A DNA stretch of 64,000 bases from Komagataeibacter rhaeticus (lineage in GTDB: Bacteria; Pseudomonadota; Alphaproteobacteria; Acetobacterales; Acetobacteraceae): NCBI RefSeq assembly GCF_003207855.1, contig NZ_NKTZ01000007.1, positions 85,174 to 149,173 of the forward strand, given 5' to 3'. Positions 44,729-55,600 of this stretch are shown here, piece after piece. The translations under genes and the position numbers were made by a program. The notes below the pieces were generated by a model. That model was not told the DNA's origin. It saw only the letters and a list, made by a program, of their open reading frames with translations, and ran no database searches. The first letter of the stretch is position 1. Each line of letters opens with the position of its first letter.

Positions 44729-45358
44729 TTATGCTGCCCGTCGTCGCCACCTGCGCCACGCAGCCTGGCACCGCCACACGACCATGGCCATGAGCAGGCC
44801 GGCATAGGTCACGCTGGTGACGTTATAGGTCTTGAATGCCATAAGGAAATGCACGGCCACCAGCAGGGCCACCCCATAGACCAGCCGGTGCAGCCTGCCC
44901 CACCGCCTGCCCAGCCTGCGCATGGCCCCGTCAGTGGACGTGATCGCCAGCGGCACCATCAGCATGAAGGCCGCAAACCCGATCATGAGGAACGGGCGCC
45001 GGGTCAGATCCTGCACCAGCACGCCAATATTGCCCTGCTGGTCCAGCCCCACATACACGCCCACATGCAGGCACACGTAACAGAAGGCCAGCAGCCCCAG
45101 CATGCGGCGGTAGCGTATCAGGTTCAGGCCGGTCAGCACGCGCAGCGGCGTAACCAGCAGCCCCGCCAGCAGAAAGCGCACCGCCCACAGCCCCAGCCAG
45201 CGTTCGAACACATTGACCGGGTCCGGCCCCAGTGCATCATGCGCGCCGTACCAGAAATAGAGGATGGCAGGCAGCAGGCCCAGCAGGGCCAGGGCCGCCC
45301 GCTCACCCCGCCACGGTACGAGCAGGCGGTTGCGGGGCGTACCGGACAGATACGGCAC
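44729..45358 (-). CDS. msrQ: Heme-binding subunit of periplasmic methionine sulfoxide reductase
   Basis: 209 residues from GTG 45358, two bases after the msrP stop, with GGCGGA upstream; longer frames only run into msrP. Five to six helices of the ferric reductase-like (YedZ) family with the heme-binding histidines in CYVCLHVGVYVGL and LVAVHFLMAF, and RRPFLMIGFAAFML between. It passes electrons from the inner membrane to MsrP. Size and order agree with msrPQ elsewhere. Confidence 0.92.
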   Translation of the reverse strand: MPYLSGTPRNRLLVPWRGERAALALLGLLPAILYFWYGAHDALGPDPVNVFERWLGLWAVRFLLAGLLVTPLRVLTGLNLIRYRRMLGLLAFCYVCLHVGVYVGLDQQGNIGVLVQDLTRRPFLMIGFAAFMLMVPLAITSTDGAMRRLGRRWGRLHRLVYGVALLVAVHFLMAFKTYNVTSVTYAGLLMAMVVWRCQAAWRRWRRRAA

Positions 45359-45360
45359 GT

Positions 45361-46305
45361 TCAGTAATTCCGCCGCAGGTCCATGCTGCCATACAGCCCG
45401 GCCACCTGTTCGCCATAACCATTGAACATGAGGGTCTTCTTCCGCCCGCCACCAAAGAAGCCGCCCGCGCCGATAATCCGTTCCGACGCCTGGCTCCAGC
45501 GTGGATGATCGACTTCGGGATTGACGTTGGCGAAGAAACCGTATTCCTGCGCGTTCATCTGGTTCCACGTTGTAGGGGGCTGGCTTTCCACCAGCCGGAT
45601 ACGGGTGATCGACTTGATGCCCTTGAACCCGTATTTCCATGGCACCACCAGCCGGACGGGCGCGCCATTCTGGTTGGGCAGGATCTCCCCATACAGTCCC
45701 ACCGCCAGCAGGGTCAGCGGATGCATGGCCTCATCCAGCCGCAGACCCTCCACATAGGGCCATGCCAGTGAATCAAGCCCGTTGCGCTGGCCGGGCATCT
45801 GCGCGGGCCGCACGACGGATTCAAAGGCGACATAACGCGCGCTGCCCAGCGGTTCCGCCTGTGCAAGCAGGCTGGCAAGCGGAAAGCCATCCCATGGAAT
45901 GACCATGGACCATGCCTCGACACAGCGCATGCGGTACAGGCGTTCTTCCAGTGGCATCGCGGCAATCAGCTGGTCGATATCCCATACGCGTGGGCGGGCG
46001 ACCAGTCCCTCGACCGAGAGCGTCCATGGCCGCGCGGCAAAACGGGCGGAAAGGGCGGCGGGATCTCCCTTGTCGAGGCCAAATTCATAGAAATTATTAT
46101 AATGTGTCACATCCTGAAGCGGGGTCGGCCGTTCCGCGGCCTGAAAGGGGCCGGGCCGTACGGACAATGTCTGTGCCCCCGCGCGCGAGACAAGATGCGT
46201 GGCCGCCCCCGCCGCCGCACCGGCCAGCAGCGCGCGCCGCGACAGCCATGCCGAACGTGGCGTGATCTCGCCAGATGAAGGCCGGGGATAGGACCGGTCT
46301 GCCAT
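45361..46305 (-). CDS. msrP: Periplasmic methionine sulfoxide reductase, molybdopterin subunit
   Basis: 314 residues from ATG 46305 with AGGAGG seven bases upstream. A Tat signal ([14 protein letters not shown], Arg23-Arg24) exports the folded protein. [14 protein letters not shown] and [14 protein letters not shown] are MsrP motifs; Cys128 ligates the molybdenum. It repairs oxidised methionine in periplasmic proteins, useful in a strongly oxidative bacterium. Operon with msrQ. Confidence 0.95.
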   Translation of the reverse strand: MADRSYPRPSSGEITPRSAWLSRRALLAGAAAGAATHLVSRAGAQTLSVRPGPFQAAERPTPLQDVTHYNNFYEFGLDKGDPAALSARFAARPWTLSVEGLVARPRVWDIDQLIAAMPLEERLYRMRCVEAWSMVIPWDGFPLASLLAQAEPLGSARYVAFESVVRPAQMPGQRNGLDSLAWPYVEGLRLDEAMHPLTLLAVGLYGEILPNQNGAPVRLVVPWKYGFKGIKSITRIRLVESQPPTTWNQMNAQEYGFFANVNPEVDHPRWSQASERIIGAGGFFGGGRKKTLMFNGYGEQVAGLYGSMDLRRNY

Positions 46306-46666
46306 GATGCGCCTCCTGCCCGGGTTACGGGGGTTCGAACCTGATGCCATAAGCCCGGCCTGTCCCCGCCATGCGGGCAGCATACGCCATCCTCTCTCCC
46401 CTATCGACTGTTTTAAAATCCTGCCCATGCAACGGGCGGCATCCTGAAAGAAGGTCCTGTCAGGAAACTCCCCAAAACGCCGTATTTAAAAAAATCATTA
46501 CCCGGACCATTTCATTTACTGAATATCCATGGCCTGCATGGACCGTCATGAATGGGGCGGCGCGGCAGGCCGCCTTTTTTCAGCCTGCCGACAATCCATG
46601 ACCGCCCATGCCGCGCCGCGCTGTCATTGTCATGGACAGGGCGCGGCCCGACGCGTGGCTACGGCA
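46306..46666. other. Gap between bcsC and msrP with a plus-strand terminator-like hairpin
   Basis: 361 bases, no convincing gene. GGCGGC (46556-46561) pairs with GCCGCC (46569-46574), followed by six T residues, giving a terminator that points in the plus direction, against the genes on both sides. CGGCGCGGCA near 46558 can also pair with TGCCGCGCCG near 46609, so an alternative larger stem is possible. The msrP promoter should lie in 46306-46500. Confidence 0.45.
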
Positions 46667-49600
46667 TTACTGGCCATCAAAAGTATAGTGTGCCATCCAC
46701 ATGCCGCTGGTTTCCGACCAGTTTCCTGCCCGGCTGTAACCACCTTCCATGCCCAGACGCAGGCGGTGGGTGAACTGATAGACAACACGACCACGTATGT
46801 TCCCCGCAAGGCCGCTTTCCCCCTCATCACCATAATAATCGGGCTGGTGCGCCACAGAAAGCGCCTGCAGGGCGGAATCCGTCGGGTAATAAGGCGCGCC
46901 ATTGCTGTGATAGTGCTGGAAACCCGCTTCACCACGCAGGAACCATGTCCACCGCCGGTCATGTCCCGACCATTCGACCGGTATCATGGCGCCGTAATAC
47001 TGCTGCGGCGAGAAGTATCCCCCCTGCCCCCATGTAAAGGAATAGGTATCGCGCTTGTAGCCGAAATACATCAGGTCAAGCCCGACCCGCAGCCACTGCC
47101 TGTCATGCGACTGCCATACCGTGGCACTGCCACCCGCGCCGGCCTCCACTTCGGTATTGTCAACGACATGGGTGCCACCCAGATAGGCAAAACCACCGCC
47201 CGCGTACAGGTTCCATGTCGGCTCCGACCATTCAAGCGCGCCATGGCCGAACATGCGTGTCACACCGCCCCATAGCCTGCCGGTGCCCGGATCGCGCATC
47301 CCGGCATAGGACAGTTCGCTATCCGTCACCATGCGGCGGCCACCACTTATGCGCAGGCCGAGGTTGCGGGTCAGGCGTGGCGCGAATTCAACCCCGCCCA
47401 CCACATTGGTAATGGGAAAGCCCAGTGGCGACGACCCCACATCCGCCGAGAACCAGTGATTGACGTAATTCAGGCTCAGCCCCACACCCTGCGTGTAATA
47501 ATGGTGGGATGAGCCGGGCAGCGCCCCATTGATGGCATAGGTACCGAATTCATGCGCCGAATAGGGATTGGCAAGCGGATTGCCGGTGAACAGGAGCGTG
47601 GGCACGATCGAGAAGGACAGCCTGTGCTCCCAGGATTCAAACGGCAGCGTGCCCGTAATCGGCACGGCGAATTCCGTCAGCTGCCCCAGCCCCGCGGTGC
47701 CCGTACGGCTGCGCACGTAGGAATTGGCATCGATCTGGGGCGATACGGAATCCCGCAGATAGACGATCTGGCGGTCCATTGCCTCCGGCCCGTCATCTTC
47801 GGGAATGTAGTGATAGGTTGCAGGCAGGGTCGCGCCATGCAGGTTGATGTAGTTGCTGTCGATCTCAGGCCAGCGATAGTCCGGCAGGAAGCTTTCATGC
47901 TGCCCGTCGCATGTCCCTTCACCATCAAGCGTGCACTGCGCGTGGCGCGCATGCTCCACATCCACCAGCTGCGCGCGTGTGTTGCCCTCTATCCGTTCGA
48001 TATCGGAACGGACTTCCCAGCTCATCGGGCCGTCGGGGTCTTCATGTGCCAGCCGGGTGGAATAGTCTTTTGCCTCTGCCATCTGGTGCAGTCCCCCCGC
48101 GTCACGCGCGGCGGCGGCAAGGGCGTATATGTTGTGCGGTTTCAGGCGCAGGGCGATCTGGTCCTCTTCCAGTGCGCGACGGGCCATGTTGCGGGTCTGG
48201 TAGACGCGCCCCATGGCCAGATGCGCCTCGGCGGAATCCGGATGTGCCTGCAGCACCGGCGCCAGTACCTGATACGCCCGCGCCGTCTGGCCATAACGGT
48301 TGAACCCGTCCGCCGTCATGATGGCAAGGCCAATGGCGATCTGGTTGCGTATCTCCTGCTGGTCCGCCGTGATGTCGGTGGGCCGGGCCCGGGCCATCGC
48401 ATCAAAGGCATTGAGGCATCGCGTTGCATCAACAGCGGAATGCAGCCGCAGGTACACACCCGCATAGGCAAGGAGCTGGGATGGCTGGGGCGGCTGGGTC
48501 AGACGTTCTTCCGTTGCCAGTACCTGCTGGGCATCCTGTGGGGCATGGCGGTCGAGCAGCGCGTTGGCGATACGCATGCCACGTTCACCCGTGGGGTCAG
48601 GCCGGTCGGCCAGCGCCACAAGGAGCGCGTTGGGCGCACGCGGCACGCGGTTGAGTTCCTGTATGCGCCGGACCAGTTCGATCTGCTCGGCCACGCGGGC
48701 CATGCCGGGGCTTTCGATACCGGGGGGCAGCCGCGCCAGAAGCTGTTCCGCCCTGGCCATGTCATGGCGGCCCATTGCATAGAGGATCGCGGCCTGCAGG
48801 TCATCGGGGGTGACGGCGCGGCCACTGGTCACGCCATCCATGATGGCCTGGGCCTGCGCATGGTTGCCCGCTTCATCCAGCGCGCGCGCGAGCTTGAGCC
48901 GTATCCACGGGTCCGTGGGGGCCATGGCCATGGCCCGGTTCAGCAATGAAAGCTTTTCGTCATTATTGCGTGTCCGGTCCGACCGGGCTGAAAGCCCGGC
49001 CACTTCCAGATGCCGCGCAAGGTCGGGACGGATGTGCGCAAGACGCGCGATGATATCCTGCGCTTCGGCCTCGCGTCCGGTTTCAATCAGGATCCCGCCC
49101 AGATTGAACAGCGCATCGGCATTGCCCGGCGCGCGGCGCAGGATCTCACGATACAGGCGCTCGGCTTCCTCCATATGGCCCTGCCTGCGCGCCAGCATGC
49201 CCTGCAGCGCCTGCAGCGTGATCGTGTTGCCCCGGCGGCCCAGCAGCGCCAGGTCGGACTGTGCCGCATCATAATGTCCGGAATTGATGGCCTGTATGAT
49301 CCGTGCCACCAGCGGGTCCATCCCGCCACCACCGCCTGCCTCCATCGCCTTCAGGGCCGCGCGCCAGTGGGCTGCGGAATCCGGGTCCGCCTGTATGGCC
49401 TGCTGGAAATAGCGCCGTGCCAGGGCGGGCTGCTGGCGGGCCTGCGCCACAAGCGCCATGCCACCAAGCGAGTCCGCGTCATGGGCGTTGATGGCCAGGG
49501 CGCGATGGAACAGGTCGGCGGCCCCTTCGATATTCCTGCGCGACAGCAGCACGAAACCCTGCTGGCGGTAATTCGCGCCATCAATGATATTCTGCGCATC

Positions 49601-50620
49601 CTGCGCCTTGTGCCGGCGGTCAATGATTTCCGCATCACCCGGATGCAGGTCAAGCCACTCGTTATACAGTGCGATGGTGGGTCCCGTGACCGGCTCCCAC
49701 AGCAGGGCGTCACGCCAGGCGGCAATGGCCCCGTCACGTATCGCGGCGGAAGCATTGGAACGGGCAAGCTGGCGCAGGCCATCCAGCCCCTCGTCACGCG
49801 AGGTGACATGATAGGTCAGGATCCGGTCCAGCGAAAGTTTTGCGTCCAGGTCACGCGGGTTGCGCGCCACCCAGGCGGCAAGCCTGGTGGCGGCTTCCTG
49901 ATAGCCAAGGGTGGTGGCCCCCAGAACGCGGTAATATTCCATGGCCAGGTCGGGCGGCGGGTCACCGTTCTTGAACAGGGCGCGGTATTTGAACATCGCG
50001 GGCATCATCTTGCCCTCGGCCGCAAGGGCGCGGGCTTCCGCCAGCCCCCTGGGGTCTATCGGACCGGCATGGATCTGGGCCCTGAGATCAGCCACCAGAC
50101 CCGGTGCATTCCCGTTCTGGATCAGCCTGCCCAGTGTGGCGGCGGCAAGCTTCGTCTGGCCTTCCGCCATCTGCAGGCGACCCAGCAGGAAAAGGGCCTC
50201 GTTATTATCCGGCTCGATGGACAACGCACGCTGGATCGTCTCGCGTGCCTTGGGCAGGTTGTGCTGCCCCAGCCAGTAATATCCCTGGTTCAGCAGCAGT
50301 TCCAGCACGGCCGCGGCATGCGCCAGATGCGCGTTGTTGGCCGCGTTCTGGCCTGCATCGGGGGTCACGGTAATCTGGGTGCTGCCACCGGCGGGGGACG
50401 CCGCGGTGTCCGGTCCTGCCGTCCAGGCGGGTTCCGCCTGCGCGATCTCCCCGGACATGATGACACCGGCAACCATGCCACAGATGATTTTCCATCCACC
50501 CCCGGCCAGCCATGCCGATGACGGCCGGCAGGCGGCGGGGCGCATGACCCACGCCGCAGGCGCCTTCCGCCATGCCACGGCAGGCTGCCGCCCACGGGCG
50601 GGACAGTATTGTCGAGTCAT
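46667..50620 (-). CDS. bcsC: Cellulose synthase operon protein C, second-type (BcsCII)
   Basis: 1317 residues from ATG 50620 (AGGAAATAC before it). A signal-like hydrophobic stretch lies near residues 42-58, later than usual. From about 100 to 1000 the protein consists of TPR-like helical repeats (NNEALFLLGRLQMAEGQ, NADALFNLGGILIETGREAE), and the last 330 residues form an outer-membrane barrel ending in GMWMAHYTFDGQ. It guides cellulose through the periplasm and out. It is the last gene of the unit, seven bases after bcsY. Size agrees with BcsC of Komagataeibacter. Confidence 0.93.
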   Translation of the reverse strand: MTRQYCPARGRQPAVAWRKAPAAWVMRPAACRPSSAWLAGGGWKIICGMVAGVIMSGEIAQAEPAWTAGPDTAASPAGGSTQITVTPDAGQNAANNAHLAHAAAVLELLLNQGYYWLGQHNLPKARETIQRALSIEPDNNEALFLLGRLQMAEGQTKLAAATLGRLIQNGNAPGLVADLRAQIHAGPIDPRGLAEARALAAEGKMMPAMFKYRALFKNGDPPPDLAMEYYRVLGATTLGYQEAATRLAAWVARNPRDLDAKLSLDRILTYHVTSRDEGLDGLRQLARSNASAAIRDGAIAAWRDALLWEPVTGPTIALYNEWLDLHPGDAEIIDRRHKAQDAQNIIDGANYRQQGFVLLSRRNIEGAADLFHRALAINAHDADSLGGMALVAQARQQPALARRYFQQAIQADPDSAAHWRAALKAMEAGGGGGMDPLVARIIQAINSGHYDAAQSDLALLGRRGNTITLQALQGMLARRQGHMEEAERLYREILRRAPGNADALFNLGGILIETGREAEAQDIIARLAHIRPDLARHLEVAGLSARSDRTRNNDEKLSLLNRAMAMAPTDPWIRLKLARALDEAGNHAQAQAIMDGVTSGRAVTPDDLQAAILYAMGRHDMARAEQLLARLPPGIESPGMARVAEQIELVRRIQELNRVPRAPNALLVALADRPDPTGERGMRIANALLDRHAPQDAQQVLATEERLTQPPQPSQLLAYAGVYLRLHSAVDATRCLNAFDAMARARPTDITADQQEIRNQIAIGLAIMTADGFNRYGQTARAYQVLAPVLQAHPDSAEAHLAMGRVYQTRNMARRALEEDQIALRLKPHNIYALAAAARDAGGLHQMAEAKDYSTRLAHEDPDGPMSWEVRSDIERIEGNTRAQLVDVEHARHAQCTLDGEGTCDGQHESFLPDYRWPEIDSNYINLHGATLPATYHYIPEDDGPEAMDRQIVYLRDSVSPQIDANSYVRSRTGTAGLGQLTEFAVPITGTLPFESWEHRLSFSIVPTLLFTGNPLANPYSAHEFGTYAINGALPGSSHHYYTQGVGLSLNYVNHWFSADVGSSPLGFPITNVVGGVEFAPRLTRNLGLRISGGRRMVTDSELSYAGMRDPGTGRLWGGVTRMFGHGALEWSEPTWNLYAGGGFAYLGGTHVVDNTEVEAGAGGSATVWQSHDRQWLRVGLDLMYFGYKRDTYSFTWGQGGYFSPQQYYGAMIPVEWSGHDRRWTWFLRGEAGFQHYHSNGAPYYPTDSALQALSVAHQPDYYGDEGESGLAGNIRGRVVYQFTHRLRLGMEGGYSRAGNWSETSGMWMAHYTFDGQ

Positions 50621-50627
50621 GTATTTC

Positions 50628-51785
50628 CTAATGAACACGGGACACACGGGAGACGTAGAACAGGACCATGGCCAGCACCATGCATGACCCCACCAGCAGG
50701 GCCGCCCCACGGTTGCGGACGGCGGGGACGACCCTGTCCTCGTAATTCAGGCCGGTACGTTCCACCAGCAGGTAACTGAACAGGCTGACCACGAGCACGA
50801 TGCCCAGAACCGCCGCCATGACCAGACCATGCACCTGAAAGAACAGAAGGTAGTTTGCCACCACAATACCCGGCCAGTGCCAAAGATAGACCGAGTAGGA
50901 AATGACCCCCAGCGGGGAAAGCGGCACCAGGCACAGCCTGCCCGCCTGCGTCTGGGGCAGCATGATGATGGCCGCAACGGCCACACAGGGAAAAACCGCC
51001 ATGCTGGACGGACAGGCAAAGCGGAGCGTATAGAACAGGGCCGCGCCCACAATCACCCCAACGGCCCCGGCATGGATGGTATTCGCCGCCACCGCCGACA
51101 GTCGGGGGCGCGGGAACATCCAGATCATCGTGCCAAGCGAGAACTGCCACAGCCGGGCAAAGATGTTGTAATAGGCCTGCGTATCCCCCCGGATGTCGCA
51201 GCTGATGCAAAAGGCAAACGACGCCACGCAGATGCCCGACAGTACCAGCCTGCGGTGCCGTGTCAGCGGCAGCAGCAGGGCCATCAAGAAGATGATGGCA
51301 TAGAACTGCATTTCCAGCGAAAGCGACCATGTATGCAGGAAGGGGTAGGCAATGCTCTGCCCCTGGAAATAGCCGACATGCCCCGATGCCCAGATATTGG
51401 ACAGGTAGACCAGGGCATAGGCGCCGTTATCGGCGATATCGGCCCGGTCACTCTGCAGCACCCACCACAGCATGCCGGCCGAGACCAGCGCGATCATGCA
51501 CAGCAGCGCGGGAAGCAGGCGGTAAAGCCTGCGGCAGACAAAGCGCATTGGCTGGAACGGATGCTGCATGAGCGCCGAACGACCCATGAAATAGCCCGAG
51601 ATCACGACAAAGACGTCAACCCCGACAAAGCCCCCCTTCAGCCAGCCCGCATGGAACAGGACAACAAGGGCAACGGCAAGACCACGCAGCCCGTCGATAT
51701 CGCGCCGACGGTTTTGGGGAAAGAAGTCCTTTCCGAACATGTCCCGCCATCTGCTGGCGGGGGCGGCGTCATTTACTTGCAGCAT
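50628..51785 (-). CDS. bcsY: Membrane acyltransferase of the second cellulose operon
   Basis: 385 residues from ATG 51785 (two TTG codons precede it in frame). Family 3 acyltransferase: RRDIDGLRGLAVALVVLFHAG, GGFVGVDVFVVISGYFMG, CRRLYRLLPALL and a LHTWSLSLEMQFYAI block, with about ten helices. BcsY has been proposed to acylate cellulose or a related polymer. It is related to, but clearly distinct from, the two acyltransferases of the acetan locus. It starts 88 bases after bcsX and is followed closely by bcsC. Confidence 0.9.
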   Translation of the reverse strand: MLQVNDAAPASRWRDMFGKDFFPQNRRRDIDGLRGLAVALVVLFHAGWLKGGFVGVDVFVVISGYFMGRSALMQHPFQPMRFVCRRLYRLLPALLCMIALVSAGMLWWVLQSDRADIADNGAYALVYLSNIWASGHVGYFQGQSIAYPFLHTWSLSLEMQFYAIIFLMALLLPLTRHRRLVLSGICVASFAFCISCDIRGDTQAYYNIFARLWQFSLGTMIWMFPRPRLSAVAANTIHAGAVGVIVGAALFYTLRFACPSSMAVFPCVAVAAIIMLPQTQAGRLCLVPLSPLGVISYSVYLWHWPGIVVANYLLFFQVHGLVMAAVLGIVLVVSLFSYLLVERTGLNYEDRVVPAVRNRGAALLVGSCMVLAMVLFYVSRVSRVH

Positions 51786-51872
51786 CAACAAATTTCCACG
51801 TATGCGTCCGTATCCGGCAAGATGGGAACATCCCGCGACATGTCAGGGACAGTGCCGTGGCGTGAGCGGTCC

Positions 51873-52541
51873 CTACTGTCCCGCCGCGGCGGGAGACTTC
51901 AGCTTCTCCAGTTCCGGCAGCGCCGCCTGCACGATGGCATTGCCCCAGGCCCGGTAGCTTTCCGGTGTCGCGTGAATGCCATCGGTGGTACTGACGCTTC
52001 CCTGCCTGAGCAGCGCCGTGCCATCGATATAGGTGCATGGCGCCACCTCCCCCTTCAGGAAGCTTGCCATTTCCATCGCGCGCTGGTCGGTCTTGCCATA
52101 ACGCGGGCTGAACTGCCCCCAGGTCGGCCCGACCCAGATGCACGCGGTCCTGCCAATCGTATAGGTCAGGGACTTGACCTGCTCGTCCACCCAGTCCTTC
52201 GAGACCGCGCCCTGCCCATAGGCGGCCATGGTATCCCCCAGGATGACCATGACCGCGTCGGGGTGCCATTTCGCAATCAGTTCGGCCACCGGCGGCGGCG
52301 AGGCCGGCTTCATGTCGGGCGCGCCGATCGGGGCGGTGCCGATGCGTTCGGCCGCCCCGCATCCGTTATTGGGATTAGGCACAACCCAGTCCGCCGCAGT
52401 GGAGGAACACACACCATAGGTCACGACCCTTGCGCCCTGTCTGGTAAATTCATCAGGCAGGACCGAAAGCAGGGTGTCTTTGAAGGTTACGTGACTATCA
52501 CCGATAATCAGAAGTGTCAGGCCAGCAAGAAGAGCATTCAT
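51873..52541 (-). CDS. bcsX: SGNH-type hydrolase of the second cellulose operon
   Basis: 222 residues. An N-terminal hydrophobic segment runs into the GDSH block (Ser16), and the catalytic pair DGIH comes near residue 189; GDTMAAYG and VGPTWGQF supply other SGNH blocks. It may be a periplasmic esterase or transferase that acts with BcsY on acyl groups of the polymer. Exact function is unknown. It lies between bcsAB and bcsY, the conserved place in this operon type. Cysteines at 45, 61, 134 and 168 could form disulfides. Confidence 0.88.
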   Translation of the reverse strand: MNALLAGLTLLIIGDSHVTFKDTLLSVLPDEFTRQGARVVTYGVCSSTAADWVVPNPNNGCGAAERIGTAPIGAPDMKPASPPPVAELIAKWHPDAVMVILGDTMAAYGQGAVSKDWVDEQVKSLTYTIGRTACIWVGPTWGQFSPRYGKTDQRAMEMASFLKGEVAPCTYIDGTALLRQGSVSTTDGIHATPESYRAWGNAIVQAALPELEKLKSPAAAGQ

Positions 52542-52655
52542 CGATCATTTCCAAACAATATAATTCGTCTTTTGAAAATCCAGGACTATGCGCCAATAGA
52601 CTCGATGACAACATTGATTTCATTCAACATTTACTACCTCCTGCAGGGGGAACGG

Positions 52656-55600
52656 TTACTGTTCCCCGGCCAGTTCCTCATTCTCGATACGCCTGCGCGA
52701 CAGGCGCCGCAACCAGCCCCATACACCCAGCGCCGTAAGCGCGGCCCCGGCAAGGCCGGTCAGGTAAAGCGCAAGGGGATGATGGCTGAGATACCAGTCC
52801 GCCCGCACCCATAGCGGCAGGGACCCCACCGTGTAGGTCGGCGCCGTGCGGTAGCTGGTGAACTGGTTGCCATTCTTGATGACCAGATCCCCCTGCAGCG
52901 ACGGCAGGTCCGTCTTGTTGCGAAGGCTGAGGACCAGATCGTGAATCCGCTCCGGCGTATCACCGGTGAAGGCCACGACGGAACGCGCATGGTCATAGGG
53001 TGACTGGGCCGCCAGCATGAGCCCTGCCTCGACGATCGGGGCATTCAGCCTGGCGGTCACACCATTCTTCAGCCCCGCGTGGTCACGGTCCTGGAACAGG
53101 TACCAGATGCCCTGCAGGCCCATATGTTCGCCAACCTGGATGCGGCCGTCCCTGATGACGTAAGGAGAGCGCGACAGCAGGCTCGTCGCGCTGCCCAGCT
53201 GTTCCGCCGTGCCCAGCACCACGATATCGCCCCCGGGCTGCGCGGCGCCCACCTGGTCTGCCGTCATGATCTGCACACCGGCGGCCGGGTACCACGTCGA
53301 GGCCCCGAAGAAACCCATCAGGTCCAGAAAGGCGCCCGCCGTCCCGGCATCGACATGGGATGGCAGGACCACCGTCGTTTCGGACAGGTCGGCCATGCGG
53401 GAGAAGGGAAATGCCGCCTCGGCGAAATAGGACAGGTTGGGCAGTTCGGCAAAATGGTAGCCGCGGCGGAAATCAAGCGTTGAATCGGAATCCACGCTCA
53501 TGCGGATGTCACCGGGGGTGCGGCGGCAGGCCCCGCGGTCGATCGGCCGGGCGTCAAAATTGAACAGCAGCTGGTTCTGGCCAAACAGCAGCCAGGTGGG
53601 CAGTGCCGTAGTATGTCCCACCGCCCCGGCATGCAGGTTCACCAGCCGCTGCGACCACCGCTGCCATAGCCCCGGCGGCGAAAGCGTATAGCTTTGCAGG
53701 TAGTTGTTGTTGAGACTGACATCAACGCGGGATGTCTCCAGATCGACCACGGGGCCACCGGGCGCACGGATCCACATGTCCATCAGAAAGGGCCGGCCAC
53801 GCCAGGTATAGAGATCGGGCGGCAGGTGGAAGGGCAGCGTCATGCCGGCGGGTGTGAAACCGCCGCCCTGCAGGTCGGCGGCCCCGACCAGTTCACCAAA
53901 ACGCACAAGCCGGTCGGGGTCGGGACAAAGGCGGGCGCATCATAGGGCTGGCGCGCCTCCAGCGACACGTCATCAACCACCTTGGCGGCAACCCCGCCCA
54001 GTGTATCGGCCGAAAAGACCAGGGAACGCGCGGCCGCTTCCACTTCCTGCGCATTGCGCCCGGTCACGACCAGGATGGTGCCCCAGCGGTCGTTGGGATT
54101 GGCGATTTCCGCCAGCATGGGGCCACGTGGCCGGGTGCCCGCCTCGTCAACGGGCAGGTTTTCACCCACCTCCACCGCATTGCCCGATGCCGGGATGGCG
54201 GTAAAGACCGGAAAGGACAGCTTGCGGAAATCGGCAATCTTGCCAAACCACGAAGCAACCAGTCCCGCCGCCTTCAGGCTGCTTTTCGAATTCGTATCGG
54301 GTAGCACGACCGGTACCCGCAGGGTCGAACGCAGGTTGGGATCGAAAAACGGCGCGGGCAGCCGCGACAGCTTGCGTTCGGGGGCGATGCGGACGGTCGT
54401 GAGCGTGATCTGGGACATATCGGAGATACGCGCCCACAGGATCTCGTTGAAGAGATCATTACAGTCACGCCGGTATTCGCCCGCAAAACGGAAATTGAGC
54501 TTGTTGTCGCCCGTGAAATACAGCGGGTCGATATCGAATGTCAGCGGCCCGAACTGCGGGTGTTCGGGATCGACCTTGATCGTGCCGATATACTGCTCGT
54601 TCAGCGTGACCGTAACCGCGCTGGCTTCCGGCAGCAGGGAGGGCGAAAGGGCGCCGGAAATGGACAGCCGCGCATGCGTGACCACCCTGTTGGCGGGCAC
54701 GATCACATCCAGCCCCTGCAGGGGGGAATAGCCACGCAGCGTCAGCGGGCCTGACGTGGCCCCCAGATTGCGGAAGGACAGGGTGCGGGTCACTTCCGAA
54801 TCACTGATCCGGTCCGCCGCCGCCTGATCGATAACCGGAATCATGTCCGGCACGGTCCCGGTATTGCTGTCCCCGAACGGGGTTTCGGCGCTGACGCCCG
54901 TCTGGTCCGGCACGGAAGCGGACGCGGCGGGCTGCACCTGCGCCATCGCGACCGGGCTGAGGGCGGCAAGAGCCACGAGAAGGACAGCGGATGCGGCAGC
55001 ACCATTCCGGGCACTGCGTCGAACAGGTTTCAGCACGAGGCTTTGTTTCTCCAGTTTTGCTTCCACGACAGGCGCCTTGGCCTCTTCGTCATCCGCCACA
55101 TGGCGTGGGATCTCACGCGCCTGCCATTTAAAAAGGCCACCAATACTTCTGAGCACCATGGCAATGCTGCGCAGGGGGCGATCGGGCTCGAAATCGGCCC
55201 AGTTCGCCCAGGCATCATTCCGGCCAAAGACCATGTCCACGATCTGGCTTTCATCTTCCAGATCGCGGCGTTCCCATTGCAGCCGCATGGAACGTTCATC
55301 CAGGGCCAGGACCGTTGCGGGCACGGTGGCATGGATCCCGTCCCGCTCGTTTACATATTCCATCATGACCCTGTCGGGCCGTGCGACATCTGCGGGCCAG
55401 TGCAGGTCAACCCCCAGTCCACCCAGCGAGATATCGCGGGTATGTCCGGCAAAGCTCCGGCCTTCCATGTCGGTTATCCTGACCGGCAGGGCCACGGCAA
55501 TGCGCGGGGCGGCACGGGTCTGGCGTGTTTCACGCCCGACCGCGATGGAAGCCAGCACGATGATCAGGCTTATGACCACCCACAGCGTATTGAGCGCGAA

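Noticed and set aside
49010..50521. A 503-codon plus-strand open frame opposite bcsC
   Set aside because: The minus strand encodes the TPR region of BcsC with clear repeats; the plus frame is a shadow.
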